Of a DNA stretch of 64,000 nt, positions 55,801 to 64,000 are shown one piece after another. Below the pieces are notes generated by a model. That model made no database searches. It had not been told where the DNA came from and worked only from the letters and a program-made list of their open reading frames with translations. The position numbers were made by a program, and so were the translations under genes. Source of the stretch: Salinivibrio kushneri. GTDB taxonomy: Bacteria > Pseudomonadota > Gammaproteobacteria > Enterobacterales > Vibrionaceae. Each line of letters begins with the position of its first letter. Positions within the stretch are counted from its first letter, which is position 1. The stretch covers positions 310,001 to 374,000 of the forward strand of contig NZ_CP114589.1 of the NCBI RefSeq assembly GCF_027286325.1, read 5' to 3'.

Positions 55801-55920
55801 GTGGGTGCGGTGGTGGGGGTTCAGCCTTTTGGTGGCCGTGGCCTGTCAGGCACCGGCCCGAAAGCGGGCGGACCACATTATCTCTACCGCTTTACACAAG
55901 CGTCAGTAAACGTTCAATAA
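52807..55920 (+). CDS. putA: Bifunctional proline dehydrogenase / P5C dehydrogenase PutA
   Basis: Oxidises proline to glutamate in two steps at the membrane, via FAD and NAD+. The PRODH barrel (about 75-470) includes the FAD motif SIKLSALHPRYEAANYER and LVKGAYWDSEIKLCQ. The P5CDH part (about 560-1030) has SPWNFPLAIFLGQ, catalytic cysteine in SAGQRCSALRVLYI and the glutamate in VAETGGQNAM. The 1037-residue length and absence of an N-terminal ribbon-helix-helix indicate a type without transcriptional activity. ATG 52807 has GTGAGG 8 bases upstream; GTG 52789 is possible. Confidence 0.96.
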   Translation: MFKAIDAMQPSFIERPLAQIWSEISPLYCVDESLWLQQLIPLAEASDSEREQTRRQATQLIEQVRADKKAVQMIDALLLEYSLDTREGILLMCLAEALMRIPDSHTADALIRDKLSVADWKAHLRHSDSLFVNASTWGLMLTGKVVTLDESTEGKPASVINRLVNKMSEPVIRQAMHQAMKIMGHQFVLGRDIDEAQKNGEGPRNNGFTYSFDMLGEAALTQEDAKAYLADYLQAIESVGDAKSSYQGPSPSVSIKLSALHPRYEAANYERMMDEMFDTVLVLLKRAREKDVAITIDAEEADRLELSLALFEKLYRDPVVQGWGKFGLVVQAYSKRALPVITWLAALAKEQGDVIPMRLVKGAYWDSEIKLCQQGGHHGYPVFTRKEATDVSYLACARFLLSEHVRGLIYPQFASHNAHTIAAIASMATHQDFEFQRLHGMGDALYNHAKALFNTEVRIYAPVGSHKDLLPYLVRRLLENGANSSFVHRLVDARCPIDDLIADPVDTLRAHPTLHNDRIPLPLDIFGASRKNSQGVATDIDSEWQPFTASIAPFMGAYQWQAGPIVNGQRLAGDTHPIAAPYDREESVGQVDWATSDQVNNALDIAANAYPEWSKTAVSERGKYLLDLADKLEANLGELVAICHREAGKTIHDSIDEVREAVDFLRYYPEQAKTLQGEPLSYTGFDGQMQSVSYQGRGVFTCISPWNFPLAIFLGQVSAALVAGNTVVAKPAEQTSIIAYRAIELLLETGIPTGVIQLLPGSGPVVGAPLTEDSRIAGVAFTGSTPTAQRITRTLAERDADPVPVVAETGGQNAMLVDSTALPEQVVRDVLRSAFASAGQRCSALRVLYIQEDIADRVINLIKGAMAELSVGRPERLSTDVGPVIDQTAKDKLLAHIEQMKRSGKLVTQVPLSSECDKGTFVPPTAFEIRSIDQLSEEHFGPILHIVRYRANELDKVIDDINRTGFGLTMGVHSRNETTCAHIEHRARVGNCYVNRDQVGAVVGVQPFGGRGLSGTGPKAGGPHYLYRFTQASVNVQ

Positions 55921-55948
55921 GCCGGTTGGTATCAAGATCAGGAGAAGC

Positions 55949-56662
55949 GTGATGGAGCAATTAAATAACGTTTTGGAGCAGTGTGACGCGGTATGGGAAG
56001 ACTGGAACGATCAAACCGTTGCAGGACGCATCACTCTATTACAGCGGTGGTCTGAGACCGTTGCGGCACGGGGAGATGACTTTGCCAAAGCGGCGAGCAT
56101 GATCCGTTTTCAGTGCGATAGCGCAGATCGACTGCTCAACAAAGTACATGAATTACCAGGGCCAACAGGGGAGACTAACGAGCTCTATACGGCAGGACGT
56201 GGCACCGTCGCAGTGACGGGAGACGCATTGCTCACGCCCGTTGCCTTATGTGGTCAGTTAGCCGCTGCGTTGGTCGCTGGTAATTGTGTGGTAGTGAGTG
56301 TTGAGGGCACTCACGCTGATATGGTCGACGCTGTACTGGCCGACCTCATTAAAGCCGGATGTCCAGATCGTGTGGCCGTGCGCGTGAGTATTGATGCGCT
56401 CAACGATCTCTTGGCTCATCCGCATATCGTCGGGTTGGCAACGACAGGGGAAGACGCACACGTGCGACACGTCAACCGCCAGCTCGCGCAACGTAAGGGT
56501 GTGATTGCCACACTGGTTGCAGAAACTGACACGGCTCATTATCCCGTGATTGGTTCGCCCGACTATGTGTTGCGTTTTGTGACCGAATGCACCCGAACCA
56601 TAAATATCACTGCTGTAGGTGGTAATGCCACGCTTCTGGAACTCGGCAGTGGTGAACATTAA
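55949..56662 (+). CDS. Truncated aldehyde-dehydrogenase-like protein in put operon
   Basis: A 237-residue protein resembling the N-terminal, NAD-binding part of P5C dehydrogenase (ALCGQLAAALVAGNCVVVSVEGTH resembles the usual VSAALVAGNTVVAKPAEQT). It has no catalytic-cysteine domain, so it cannot be a dehydrogenase on its own. Vibrio genomes carry a short '1-pyrroline-5-carboxylate dehydrogenase' in this position, so it is a conserved family member and not fresh decay. It lies 28 bp after putA and before putP. A role in binding or assembly is only a guess. Confidence 0.68.
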   Translation: MMEQLNNVLEQCDAVWEDWNDQTVAGRITLLQRWSETVAARGDDFAKAASMIRFQCDSADRLLNKVHELPGPTGETNELYTAGRGTVAVTGDALLTPVALCGQLAAALVAGNCVVVSVEGTHADMVDAVLADLIKAGCPDRVAVRVSIDALNDLLAHPHIVGLATTGEDAHVRHVNRQLAQRKGVIATLVAETDTAHYPVIGSPDYVLRFVTECTRTINITAVGGNATLLELGSGEH

Positions 56663-56672
56663 CTTTCCAGAA

Positions 56673-56692
56673 ATGGCCCCGATTGGGGCCAT
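56673..56692 (+). terminator. Intercistronic hairpin before putP
   Basis: ATGGCCCC / GGGGCCAT (56673-56680, 56685-56692), loop GATT; no T-run. It probably tunes or processes the transcript, not ends it. Confidence 0.5.
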
Positions 56693-56709
56693 GTAATTGA
56701 GGGACAGAT

Positions 56710-58206
56710 ATGATAGACAATAGCTATGCCATCAGTGCAACCTTTCTGGCATATCTCATCATGATGCTTGCCATTGGTGTATATGCCTACAAACGCACAT
56801 CCAACTCCGAAGACTACTTCCTCGGGGGGCGTTCGTTAGGCCCATGGCCTGCTGCCTTGTCAGCGGGTGCATCAGATATGAGTGGTTGGTTGCTGCTTGG
56901 TCTTCCTGGCTATGCCTACGCTGCGGGAATGGAATCACTTTGGTTAGCAGGCGGTTTGCTGTTAGGCACTTACCTGAATTGGTTAATTTGTGCCAAACGC
57001 CTGCGTACATACAGTATTGAAGCAGATAACGCATTGACGTTACCGGAGTTTTTTGCCCGTCGTTTTGAAGACAAATCAAAACTGCTGCAAACCATCTCTG
57101 CTTTTTTCATTTTGCTTTTCTTCCTTTTCTACACCAGCTCGGGCTTGGTTGCAGGCGGCAAACTCTTCACCACGGTGTTTGGGTTTGATTACACCACCGC
57201 GGTGGTCATTGGCACCATCTGTGTCGTGTCTTATACCTTGTTCGGTGGCTTCTTGGCGGTATCTTGGACTGACTTGGTACAAGGTTTGTTGATGGCGGCA
57301 GCCCTGCTTATTGTGCCTTTCGTGATCATGGACGGGAGCACCTTTAAGCTTGGCAGCGATGTGGCGGCTGTTAACCCTGAGTTGATGACGCTCTGGCGTG
57401 ATGTTGAGGGCGAGCCGCTATCTTGGATCGGCATTGTATCGCTTGCAGCGTGGGGACTGGGTTACTTTGGACAGCCACATATCCTGGCACGTTTCCAAGC
57501 CACCCGTTCAAACAAAGACATCACTACCGCGCGCCGTATTGCCGTTGGTTGGTCTGCGCTGTCAATGTTTGGTGCGGTGCTTATCGGGCTGGTGGGCATT
57601 TTGTACGTACAAAACGACATGACAGCCGATCTGAAGGATGGCGAGAAAATCTTCATGCTTCTCGTTAATGCGGCATTCCACCCTGTTATCGCGGGTATCC
57701 TGCTCGCCGCCATTTTGGCTGCGATCATGAGTACCGCGGATTCACAGCTACTGGTTTCGTCGTCTGCGTTAGCGGAAGATTTCTATAAGCAGGTGTTCCG
57801 TCCAGATGCCTCTACGCAAGAAGTGGTGATGGTTGGTCGTGGCGCTGTTATCTTACTCTCGGCGATTGCGCTTGGCTTAGCGATGGATCCAGAAAGCTCA
57901 GTCCTCGGCCTCGTGTCTTATGCATGGGCGGGCTTTGGGGCTGCCTTTGGCCCAGCACTGCTGTTAAGCCTGTTCTGGCGTGACATGAACCGCAATGGTG
58001 CACTGACGGCGATTTTGGTCGGCGGTGTGACGGTTGTGGTATGGAAACAGCTTTCAGGTGGCATTTTCGATTTGTATGAAATCGTCCCTGGCTTTATCTT
58101 CGCAGGATTGGGTGCCATTTTGGTGAGTAAAGCAACGGGTGGCCCAAGCGAGTCGGTATCAAAGCAATATGAGTCTTATGAAAAGAGCTTAGAAACCATG
58201 GCCTAA
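56710..58206 (+). CDS. putP: Sodium/proline symporter PutP
   Basis: Na+-coupled proline importer of the SSS family. The 498-residue, 13-helix protein has the start SYAISATFLAYLIMMLAIG, the SEDYFLGGRSLGPWPAALSAGASDMSGWLLLGLPG stretch (Na+ and proline binding, shown as landmarks) and GLGYFGQPHILARF. It ends the put cluster, giving uptake for PutA. A strong terminator follows. Confidence 0.96.
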   Translation: MIDNSYAISATFLAYLIMMLAIGVYAYKRTSNSEDYFLGGRSLGPWPAALSAGASDMSGWLLLGLPGYAYAAGMESLWLAGGLLLGTYLNWLICAKRLRTYSIEADNALTLPEFFARRFEDKSKLLQTISAFFILLFFLFYTSSGLVAGGKLFTTVFGFDYTTAVVIGTICVVSYTLFGGFLAVSWTDLVQGLLMAAALLIVPFVIMDGSTFKLGSDVAAVNPELMTLWRDVEGEPLSWIGIVSLAAWGLGYFGQPHILARFQATRSNKDITTARRIAVGWSALSMFGAVLIGLVGILYVQNDMTADLKDGEKIFMLLVNAAFHPVIAGILLAAILAAIMSTADSQLLVSSSALAEDFYKQVFRPDASTQEVVMVGRGAVILLSAIALGLAMDPESSVLGLVSYAWAGFGAAFGPALLLSLFWRDMNRNGALTAILVGGVTVVVWKQLSGGIFDLYEIVPGFIFAGLGAILVSKATGGPSESVSKQYESYEKSLETMA

Positions 58207-58241
58207 GCCTTGGTCATCAAGCCGCTATTCATAGCATCGTA

Positions 58242-58270
58242 TAAAGGAGCGCATTCGCGCTCCTTTTTTC
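58242..58270 (+). terminator. Terminator of putP
   Basis: AAGGAGCGC / GCGCTCCTT stem with ATTC loop, then T6. Confidence 0.92.
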
Positions 58271-58292
58271 TTTGGCGCGCCACTTAGGATGA

Positions 58293-61259
58293 CTAAGATT
58301 CGTGTCCGCCACGTTGGCGCACACAGTTCCGGCCGTCGCGTTTGGCGCGATACAAGGCTTGGTCAGCTTGTTTTAGCCCATCAACATAGTCGGTAGCCTG
58401 GTGGTTGCCAGCGATACCGATACTGACGGTGACTCGTAACGAAGGCGCGATATCGTCAAGCGTTAACGCGGCGATACGACGGCGTAATCCATCAAAGTAG
58501 CTATACCCATCGGCCGGTGTCCCCGCAAACAGCAACGTAAACTCCTCGCCGCCCCAGCGGGCGATATGACTTAACTGCTCGCGCTCGTTATCTAAAAAGC
58601 TTCCGATACGTTGGATAATCTGATCGCCCACCAGGTGGGAATACTGATCGTTAATGCGCTTAAAATGATCAATATCTAAAATGGCTACTTGCAAGGGCTG
58701 GCCTGACTGATTGGCTTCATCAAAGGCTAGGTGCCAGTACTCATCAAAGGCGCGACGGTTAGCCAGACCCGTTAACGCATCCTCTTTCGACATACGCTCA
58801 AAGTCGTCAGCTTGTGTTTGCAAAGCGTGCGTCTTTTCTTCCACCAAGGCTTTTAGCTGCATCTCTTTTTGTTGCATACGGCGAATCCGCCACATAAAGG
58901 CGCAGTAGGCGAGGGTGACTAAGGCCAAGAACCCTAGCGCGCGTATGTCTGATCGTTGCCATAGTGAGGGTGTCACTGTAAAACGATAGGTGAGAATATC
59001 ATTGCTCCAGTCGCTGTAAGGGTAGCGAGCACTCACTTTAAAGGTGTAATCACCGGGTGGTAAGTTGGTATATTCGGCAATATGGTTTTCGTGGCGATAG
59101 GCCCATTCAGACTCAAAGCCCTCTAGTTGGGTGCGGTATTGAATTTGCTCTGGCATGGTATAACCGAGGGCAGCGTAAGAGAATGATACGCGATTGGTAC
59201 CTGCAGGTGCGGTGTTACTTGCCTCAGGGTTAATCGCTTGACCATCAAATCGCACTTGTTGCATCACAATCGGTAATGGCTGACTAAGTAATTGCGATAG
59301 CCGGGCCGGCTTCACGCTCGTTACCCCTTTGGCGGTAGCGAAGACAATATCACCCTGTGTGGTTTTGGTCGCGGCTGGGTTAGAGCCGCCATTAGCTTGG
59401 CTGTTCATCATGCCATCGCTTTGGTCATAATGCTCAAAATCAATACGCGCGCGGGTGTTGTCCGCTACTTGATGCGCATGCTCGTAGTTAATGCGCCAGA
59501 TCCCACGATTACTGGACAACCAAAAGCTTTGGTCATCGCCTTTGATAATTTGAAAGAATTTATCAATCGGTAGGTCATGTGGCCGGCCAACTAACGCGAG
59601 TTGGCTATCAGCCTGGCGATAACGGACAATACCTCGATCAGTGGCCATCCATACGTAACCTGGCTCGTGGAAAAAGCCAAACACATATTGTGCCTGCTCT
59701 TGCTCGGTGAAATCGAGTGGAGTGATGGTCTCTTTGAGCAGATACCCGGCTCCGCTGCCTGTGCCTATCCATAGCTTGCCCGTATCATCGAAGGTTAACG
59801 ACATAATATAGTTGCCGGGTAGGGCACTATTATGACTAGTGTAGAGTGCACGCTTTTGATAAACGGAGGGCGAGCGCGCGGATTGGCTGCTTGGGGGAGA
59901 CGAAAACTTGACCAAACCACGTGGTGTGCCTATCCATAATACACCATCACGCTCGACGATCGCCCTAATTTCATTATCGGGCAGTTGCGCATTAAGTGGT
60001 TTGGCCGGAACAAGGGCGCCTTGATCCCAGTAATAGAGACCTTGTTGGTAGGTACCCACCCACACTCCACCTTGTGCTCGAGGCGCGAGACTTAGCACCG
60101 ATATATTGTCGGCCAATACATTGGCTTTTCCGTGTACGATATCAATTTGGCTTAACCCCTCACTGGCTCCTGCCCACACCGTATTTCTGTTGCCAGCGAG
60201 TACGGTGCGCACATAGTCACCGGCCAGCCCATTGTCTTTTGTCAGGGTCACAAACGGTGCGTATCGAAGCCGCATCGCCCCGCCATTGGTTCCTATCCAA
60301 ATGCTGCCTTCATTATCTTCAAACCAGGATAATATCCGGTTGTTGGGCAGTCCGCGGTGATCATCGAGAAAATCGATATGTTGGTCTTTCATGTGAGCAA
60401 TACCGTGGCTAAGGGTCCCGAACCAATAGGCACCACGGCTGTCTTGTTCAACCATGGTAATCGCTTGGTGGAGCAGCTCACTCGCCAGTGGTGCCCAGCG
60501 CTTATTTTTATAGCGCCAAGCACCATTTTCTGATCCCACTAACAGGCTGCCATCTTGACCACTTGCGACATAAAAGGCTTTGCGAAACAGGTTGTGAAAA
60601 GAGAGAGGCGTCGCGCCATGTTGCAACGATAGTTGATAGACCCCTTTTTCGGTGGCCGCATAGACTTGACCATCGGCGGTCTGGGTCAGGTGATAGCTAC
60701 TGATGGTATCGATAAATGTCTGTGGGGTGGGGTCGGGTTGCGAGAGCTGTTCAGGAGCGTAGTAGGCAATCCCCATACCCTCTACGGCTAACCACAAGCC
60801 ACCTGTTTGGTCATGAAGCGCATCATTAATGAGGCTGGGTGCTGTGGGAAGGCCATGCCATGAAAAGCCTTGGCGCATTACTAAGCTGCCTCGCGCACCG
60901 CCGGCATAAAGTTGATTGTCTGGCCCTGTTGCGAGGGCGCGGGTGCCAGAGTCTTGCATGTGTGTATCAGGGCCGCGGTCGAAGCGAACAAATTCTAAAC
61001 CGTTATAACGTGCCACGCCTTCCCAGGTGGCAAACCACAAATAGCCATCAGAGGTTTGGGCGATGGCATTAATGCTGTTATGCGGCAACCCGTTAGCCGA
61101 TGTCCAGGTTTCAATAAAATAATCAGACAGTTGATTATCATCTGCGTAACTGGAAAAGGCGATAAAGGGCAGCCAACTGAACCAGAACAAAAGCGCGGCG
61201 CACACGAGACGTCGGTCGAGTTTGGATTGAGTATGTCTGCGCATGTGGCTTAATGGCAT
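58293..61259 (-). CDS. Periplasmic propeller sensor diguanylate cyclase
   Basis: A 988-residue inner-membrane sensor. A signal/anchor helix (about 17-38) is followed by two-component-regulator propeller repeats (about 45-640, recurring LWFATWEGVARY, IWIGTNGGAMR, LWIGTGSGAGY), a Y_Y_Y domain (about 690-770), a helix near 785-805, a coiled coil, and a GGDEF domain at the end with active-site WGGEEF (about 910-915). It likely makes c-di-GMP in response to a periplasmic ligand. The family resembles hybrid polysaccharide sensors of Bacteroidetes, but with GGDEF output. Confidence 0.93.
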   Translation of the reverse strand: MPLSHMRRHTQSKLDRRLVCAALLFWFSWLPFIAFSSYADDNQLSDYFIETWTSANGLPHNSINAIAQTSDGYLWFATWEGVARYNGLEFVRFDRGPDTHMQDSGTRALATGPDNQLYAGGARGSLVMRQGFSWHGLPTAPSLINDALHDQTGGLWLAVEGMGIAYYAPEQLSQPDPTPQTFIDTISSYHLTQTADGQVYAATEKGVYQLSLQHGATPLSFHNLFRKAFYVASGQDGSLLVGSENGAWRYKNKRWAPLASELLHQAITMVEQDSRGAYWFGTLSHGIAHMKDQHIDFLDDHRGLPNNRILSWFEDNEGSIWIGTNGGAMRLRYAPFVTLTKDNGLAGDYVRTVLAGNRNTVWAGASEGLSQIDIVHGKANVLADNISVLSLAPRAQGGVWVGTYQQGLYYWDQGALVPAKPLNAQLPDNEIRAIVERDGVLWIGTPRGLVKFSSPPSSQSARSPSVYQKRALYTSHNSALPGNYIMSLTFDDTGKLWIGTGSGAGYLLKETITPLDFTEQEQAQYVFGFFHEPGYVWMATDRGIVRYRQADSQLALVGRPHDLPIDKFFQIIKGDDQSFWLSSNRGIWRINYEHAHQVADNTRARIDFEHYDQSDGMMNSQANGGSNPAATKTTQGDIVFATAKGVTSVKPARLSQLLSQPLPIVMQQVRFDGQAINPEASNTAPAGTNRVSFSYAALGYTMPEQIQYRTQLEGFESEWAYRHENHIAEYTNLPPGDYTFKVSARYPYSDWSNDILTYRFTVTPSLWQRSDIRALGFLALVTLAYCAFMWRIRRMQQKEMQLKALVEEKTHALQTQADDFERMSKEDALTGLANRRAFDEYWHLAFDEANQSGQPLQVAILDIDHFKRINDQYSHLVGDQIIQRIGSFLDNEREQLSHIARWGGEEFTLLFAGTPADGYSYFDGLRRRIAALTLDDIAPSLRVTVSIGIAGNHQATDYVDGLKQADQALYRAKRDGRNCVRQRGGHES

Positions 61260-61402
61260 CTTTTGTTCTTTGCTCCGATTACGAGTAGACTGGCGATTCT
61301 ATCTTAATCACTGTTTATTTCTTGGACATTATGGTCAGGTTTTGACAGCAAATTGAGAAAGATCACACTAGTGGCACAAACCTGACGCAGGCCTGACAGC
61401 CC

Positions 61403-62089
61403 ATGATGCAGTTTATGGCGATACGCCAGCAATTATTAGCGCAAATCGATCGCGGTTTATTACCGCCGGGAAAAAAGCTCCCTGGCGAGCGCCAGCTTGC
61501 AGAGACCTTTTCAACCACGCGGGTCACGTTGCGAGAAGCACTTGCGGTGCTTGAGGCTGAGGGACGCATATATCGGCGAGAGCGACGTGGCTGGTTTGTG
61601 GCGCCCACTCCTTGTGCTTATGATCCTAGCCAACTCGTTGATTGGCAGCATGATTTCTCTCAACATGGTGGCCAATTTTCTTGGCTATCGCAAAAGACGC
61701 CCATGGCGTCAGCAGCGGTGAGTGATCAGATGCAACTGCCTCCATTTGCGCAGGTCTTTGAAGGAGAGGGGCGGATTCAGATTGGTCAACTCCCTGTTGG
61801 TTTTGTGCGCACGTTTCTCCATCCAGACTATTTCCCCTGCGTATGGCAATCAGGCGAACAGGCTACTTTGTTAAACACGCCAGCAGACGCGAATTTGGAT
61901 TGGTTGAGCTCATGGGAAGCGTTAGACAGTGATCGTGCGGCTGTGTTGGAGGTACCCGCTGGTACACCTGTATTAAAGGTGGTGCGCGAGTGGAACGTGC
62001 AGCATAGCGGTGCGTCACGCACCGTTCGGCTTGATCAGGAGTGGTGGCGGCAACATGCGGTCGCGTTATGCGGCCACTCAGCGCGCTAA
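61403..62089 (+). CDS. GntR-family regulator (HutC-type, UTRA-like)
   Basis: Transcription regulator of 228 residues. A winged HTH covers about 5-70 (IDRGLLPPGKKLPGERQLAE, TRVTLREALAVLEAEGRIYR), with a C-terminal effector domain that looks UTRA-like (about 90-215, with VGFVRTFLHPDYFP and LEVPAGTPVLKVVREWN). Ligand unknown. It converges on, and overlaps by 12 bp, the HAD phosphatase gene, and could regulate phosphate-ester or phosphonate use. Confidence 0.8.
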   Translation: MMQFMAIRQQLLAQIDRGLLPPGKKLPGERQLAETFSTTRVTLREALAVLEAEGRIYRRERRGWFVAPTPCAYDPSQLVDWQHDFSQHGGQFSWLSQKTPMASAAVSDQMQLPPFAQVFEGEGRIQIGQLPVGFVRTFLHPDYFPCVWQSGEQATLLNTPADANLDWLSSWEALDSDRAAVLEVPAGTPVLKVVREWNVQHSGASRTVRLDQEWWRQHAVALCGHSAR

Positions 62090-62770
62090 GGTCATGCTAG
62101 CGCTGTGAAAATAATGCAATAACGCGTCACTGCTAAACAAGCGAGTGACTAAAGGGTGATCTGTTGTGGGTACATTGGGGTTGGGGTTAAAGTGGATAGT
62201 ACGCATTTTCGCATTGATCCCAGCTTGTATGCCTTTATTCGTGTCGTCGACAAACACACATTGTGATGTTGGGCATGCCATATTCATCGCAGCGTAGTGG
62301 AGCAGATCTGGTGCGGGTTTCCAGCTATTGGTGTCGAACGCACTAAACAAGCGATGCGCAAAGTAGGGCAAGAGCTCGGTTAATGCTAACGCATGTTCCA
62401 TCTTCTCCACGGGGCTATTCGATGCGACACACATATCTACCCCTTGTCGCTCAAGCGCCTGTAATAGGGCTTCTATTCCTTTAACTGGCTCTAGTCCGGC
62501 TTCAAAGTATTGGCGACACAGCTGGCGAAAGCGTGGCTCGAGTTGATCGATAGGAATGTGCGCCCCGCTGCGCTCACAGGTTTGTTGGAGGACATCGGTG
62601 AGTTTTCCACCCTCAAAATGATCAAGCGAGTCTTGCAGATCAACACGCACGCCAAACGTGGAGAAGGTTTCCACCAAGGCTTGGTGAGATAGCTTCTCTG
62701 AGTCAACCAAGGTCCCTTCGCAGTCAAAGATGACACAATGGATGGGGGAATCAAATGGATGTTGCGGCAT
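62078..62770 (-). CDS. HAD-superfamily phosphatase (YieH-like)
   Basis: A 230-residue HAD-IA hydrolase. Motif I is FDCEGTLVDSE (nucleophile D near 15), motif II CVASNSPVEKM, motif III K in SWKPAPDLLHYA and motif IV FVDDTNKGIQAG. The D-x-E variant (DCEGT) is the YieH form; in E. coli, YieH acts on 6-phosphogluconate and sugar phosphates. ATG 62770 has GGGAGC upstream. It is next to a GntR-type gene, tail to tail. Confidence 0.83.
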   Translation of the reverse strand: MPQHPFDSPIHCVIFDCEGTLVDSEKLSHQALVETFSTFGVRVDLQDSLDHFEGGKLTDVLQQTCERSGAHIPIDQLEPRFRQLCRQYFEAGLEPVKGIEALLQALERQGVDMCVASNSPVEKMEHALALTELLPYFAHRLFSAFDTNSWKPAPDLLHYAAMNMACPTSQCVFVDDTNKGIQAGINAKMRTIHFNPNPNVPTTDHPLVTRLFSSDALLHYFHSASMTLAR

Positions 62771-62924
62771 AAGTGCTCCCTTCAATCTCTCTTTGTATCC
62801 TTGGTCGAGATAAAAAAATCAACAAGTCAACGACACGGGAAATGCCAACTGTGTCTTGCATTCTTGCCTTTTTCGTTATCAAAATTAGTCAGGGATCGAC
62901 TTTTCATTAGCAAGGAAGAAGTAA

Positions 62925-63620
62925 ATGCGTTATCAACACCAATGGTTAGAAGGCAAGACAATTGAATTTCCCGTGGGACAAGTCGTTTGTGTGGGACGTA
63001 ATTACGCGGCTCACGCACGCGAACTCAACAACCCTATTCCGGATGAACCCGTTCTATTTATGAAGCCACCGAGTGCGATTCAGCCCTTGGAAACGCCATT
63101 AGCCATCGCCGAGCAGTTTGTGCCTGTACATTATGAAACCGAGCTGGCCGTGCTGATCACAAAGCCGTTATTTCAGGCCAGTGAGCAAGCGGTCGAGGAC
63201 GCATTGGGTGGGGTGACGCTCGCGCTGGATTTAACCCGTCGCGAAGAGCAAAGTCGCTTAAAACAAAAAGGGCTGCCTTGGGAGCGGGCGAAAGCATTTG
63301 CGGGGAGTGCTGCTATTGGGCGGTTTGTGCCTGTCCCGAATGATTGGCATGCGGTCGCCTTTTCATTGTCCATCAATGGTGAGATGCGGCAGCAAGGCAA
63401 TAGTGCGACCATGTTGATGCCAGTGATCGCGCTTATTCGGCATATCAGCCAAACATTTTGGTTGAACCCAGGCGACATTGTGTTAACGGGCACCCCCGAA
63501 GGGGTTGGTGTGCTGCAAAACGGTGACCATTTATCGCTAACGCTTGAGGGACAACACCTCGCCCAAACCCAGGTAGTGGTTCAGTCTGATGACGCTTTTA
63601 TCCAAGGAAAGAGTGTTTGA
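62925..63620 (+). CDS. Fumarylacetoacetate hydrolase family protein (YcgM-like)
   Basis: FAH-fold hydrolase or decarboxylase of 231 residues. Visible family motifs are VVCVGRNYAAHARELNN, the metal-binding E-x-E in HYETELAVLI, a DLTRREEQ helix and the late LNPGDIVLTGTPEGVGVL. It acts probably on acylpyruvates; YcgM-type enzymes use them. ATG 62925 has AAGGAAGA upstream. Its 3' end overlaps the converging DUF1415 gene by 40 bp. Confidence 0.87.
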   Translation: MRYQHQWLEGKTIEFPVGQVVCVGRNYAAHARELNNPIPDEPVLFMKPPSAIQPLETPLAIAEQFVPVHYETELAVLITKPLFQASEQAVEDALGGVTLALDLTRREEQSRLKQKGLPWERAKAFAGSAAIGRFVPVPNDWHAVAFSLSINGEMRQQGNSATMLMPVIALIRHISQTFWLNPGDIVLTGTPEGVGVLQNGDHLSLTLEGQHLAQTQVVVQSDDAFIQGKSV

Positions 63621-64000
63621 CGCTCTTCATGGGTCAGTGCTGAAACACGCGCAATGTTACGAGCGGGGATGTGTTCTGGATCTTGGCCATAATGCGCAAG
63701 CGCACGTGACATACTGGCCTCACGGATTAAGTGAAAACAAGGATAGGGTGAGCGATTGGTTAAGTTCTCACTATCTTCTGGGGCGCACCCCTCAAAACAG
63801 TAATCGGGATGAAAGCTGGCCACTTGGAAAACCCCTCGCCAATGGTAATGGTCAATCATCGCCTCGGTGGCATCGATGAGATCGAGGTAATGGTCAAAGT
63901 CAGCGAGCGCGTTGGGCGCCACGACTACCGTGGTGTCGGTGATCTCAGGGTCGGTATGATCAAGATGGGTTAAAGCCTGATAAATCGCGGTTAAAATCTC
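63581..64000 (-). CDS. DUF1415 family protein, 5' end outside the window
   Basis: The reading frame stays open to the window edge (64000), so the start is not in view. Visible residues include FQVASFHPDYCFEGCAPEDSENLTNRSPYPCFHLIREASM and NIARVSAL, landmarks that match DUF1415 proteins of about 180 aa. Function unknown. The GTG at 63922 is internal. Only the C-terminal 139 residues are visible. Confidence 0.8.
   Translation of the reverse strand, partial: EILTAIYQALTHLDHTDPEITDTTVVVAPNALADFDHYLDLIDATEAMIDHYHWRGVFQVASFHPDYCFEGCAPEDSENLTNRSPYPCFHLIREASMSRALAHYGQDPEHIPARNIARVSALTHEERQTLFPWIKASSD

Overview
The window reads as the origin-proximal part of the second chromosome (chrII) of a member of the Vibrionaceae. 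The direct evidence is an rctB initiator gene (29366-31345, minus), an iteron-rich origin (about 31346-32703), chrII-type parA2/parB2 (32704-34893), and seven exact matches to the chrII centromere motif TTTACANTGTAAA between 17.4 and 39.1 kb. VqmA, an entire Lap-type secretion operon, PutA/PutP and DUF3081 fit the same family. Base composition looks roughly balanced outside the first 3.7 kb. A Salinivibrio-like genus is my guess, not something the sequence proves.

Layout. 0-3.7 kb: an AT-rich block with TRAP transporter subunits, a DeoR-type regulator and an AEC permease. 3.7-15.2 kb: a defence island on the minus strand. It holds a two-gene PD-(D/E)XK nuclease operon whose last gene is cut by an IS remnant, a type IC restriction-modification locus (hsdM-hsdS-prrC-wHTH-hsdR) with an embedded PrrC tRNA anticodon nuclease, and a XRE-ImmA/IrrE plus PIN-domain pair. 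Copies of a REP-like palindrome sit at the module joints. 15.2-29.1 kb: core and accessory metabolism and signalling: homocysteine methyltransferase, soluble CZB chemoreceptor, K+ channel, TPP-riboswitch thiD, a small lipoprotein, a hybrid kinase with a REC-EAL partner, HAD phosphatase, GGDEF-EAL protein, acetyltransferase and drug/metabolite exporter. 29.1-39.1 kb: rctB, oriCII, parAB2, tmcA, a FapA-family gene and most parS2 sites.

39.1-47.2 kb: a six-gene lap operon (lapC, tolC-like lapE, an OmpA lipoprotein, lapG, lapD, lapB) for c-di-GMP-gated retention of a surface adhesin; the adhesin gene itself is not in the window. 47.4-49.1 kb: pdxH, then vqmA with a candidate VqmR small RNA upstream, carrying a VqmA-like operator and an intrinsic terminator. 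49.4-58.2 kb: a PEGA/SUMF1-like secreted protein, a group of RctB-type boxes about 20 kb from the origin, and the proline module araC-putA-(degenerate ALDH)-putP. 58.3-64 kb: a periplasmic-propeller diguanylate cyclase, GntR regulator, HAD phosphatase, FAH-family hydrolase and a DUF1415 gene running off the window edge.

Functional threads: replication and segregation of chrII (rctB, oriCII, parAB2, parS2, distal boxes); c-di-GMP and biofilm control (four GGDEF/EAL proteins, LapD/LapG, VqmA/VqmR); and defence (type IC R-M guarded by PrrC). No CRISPR array or rRNA gene was seen, and no tRNA was recognised by eye.
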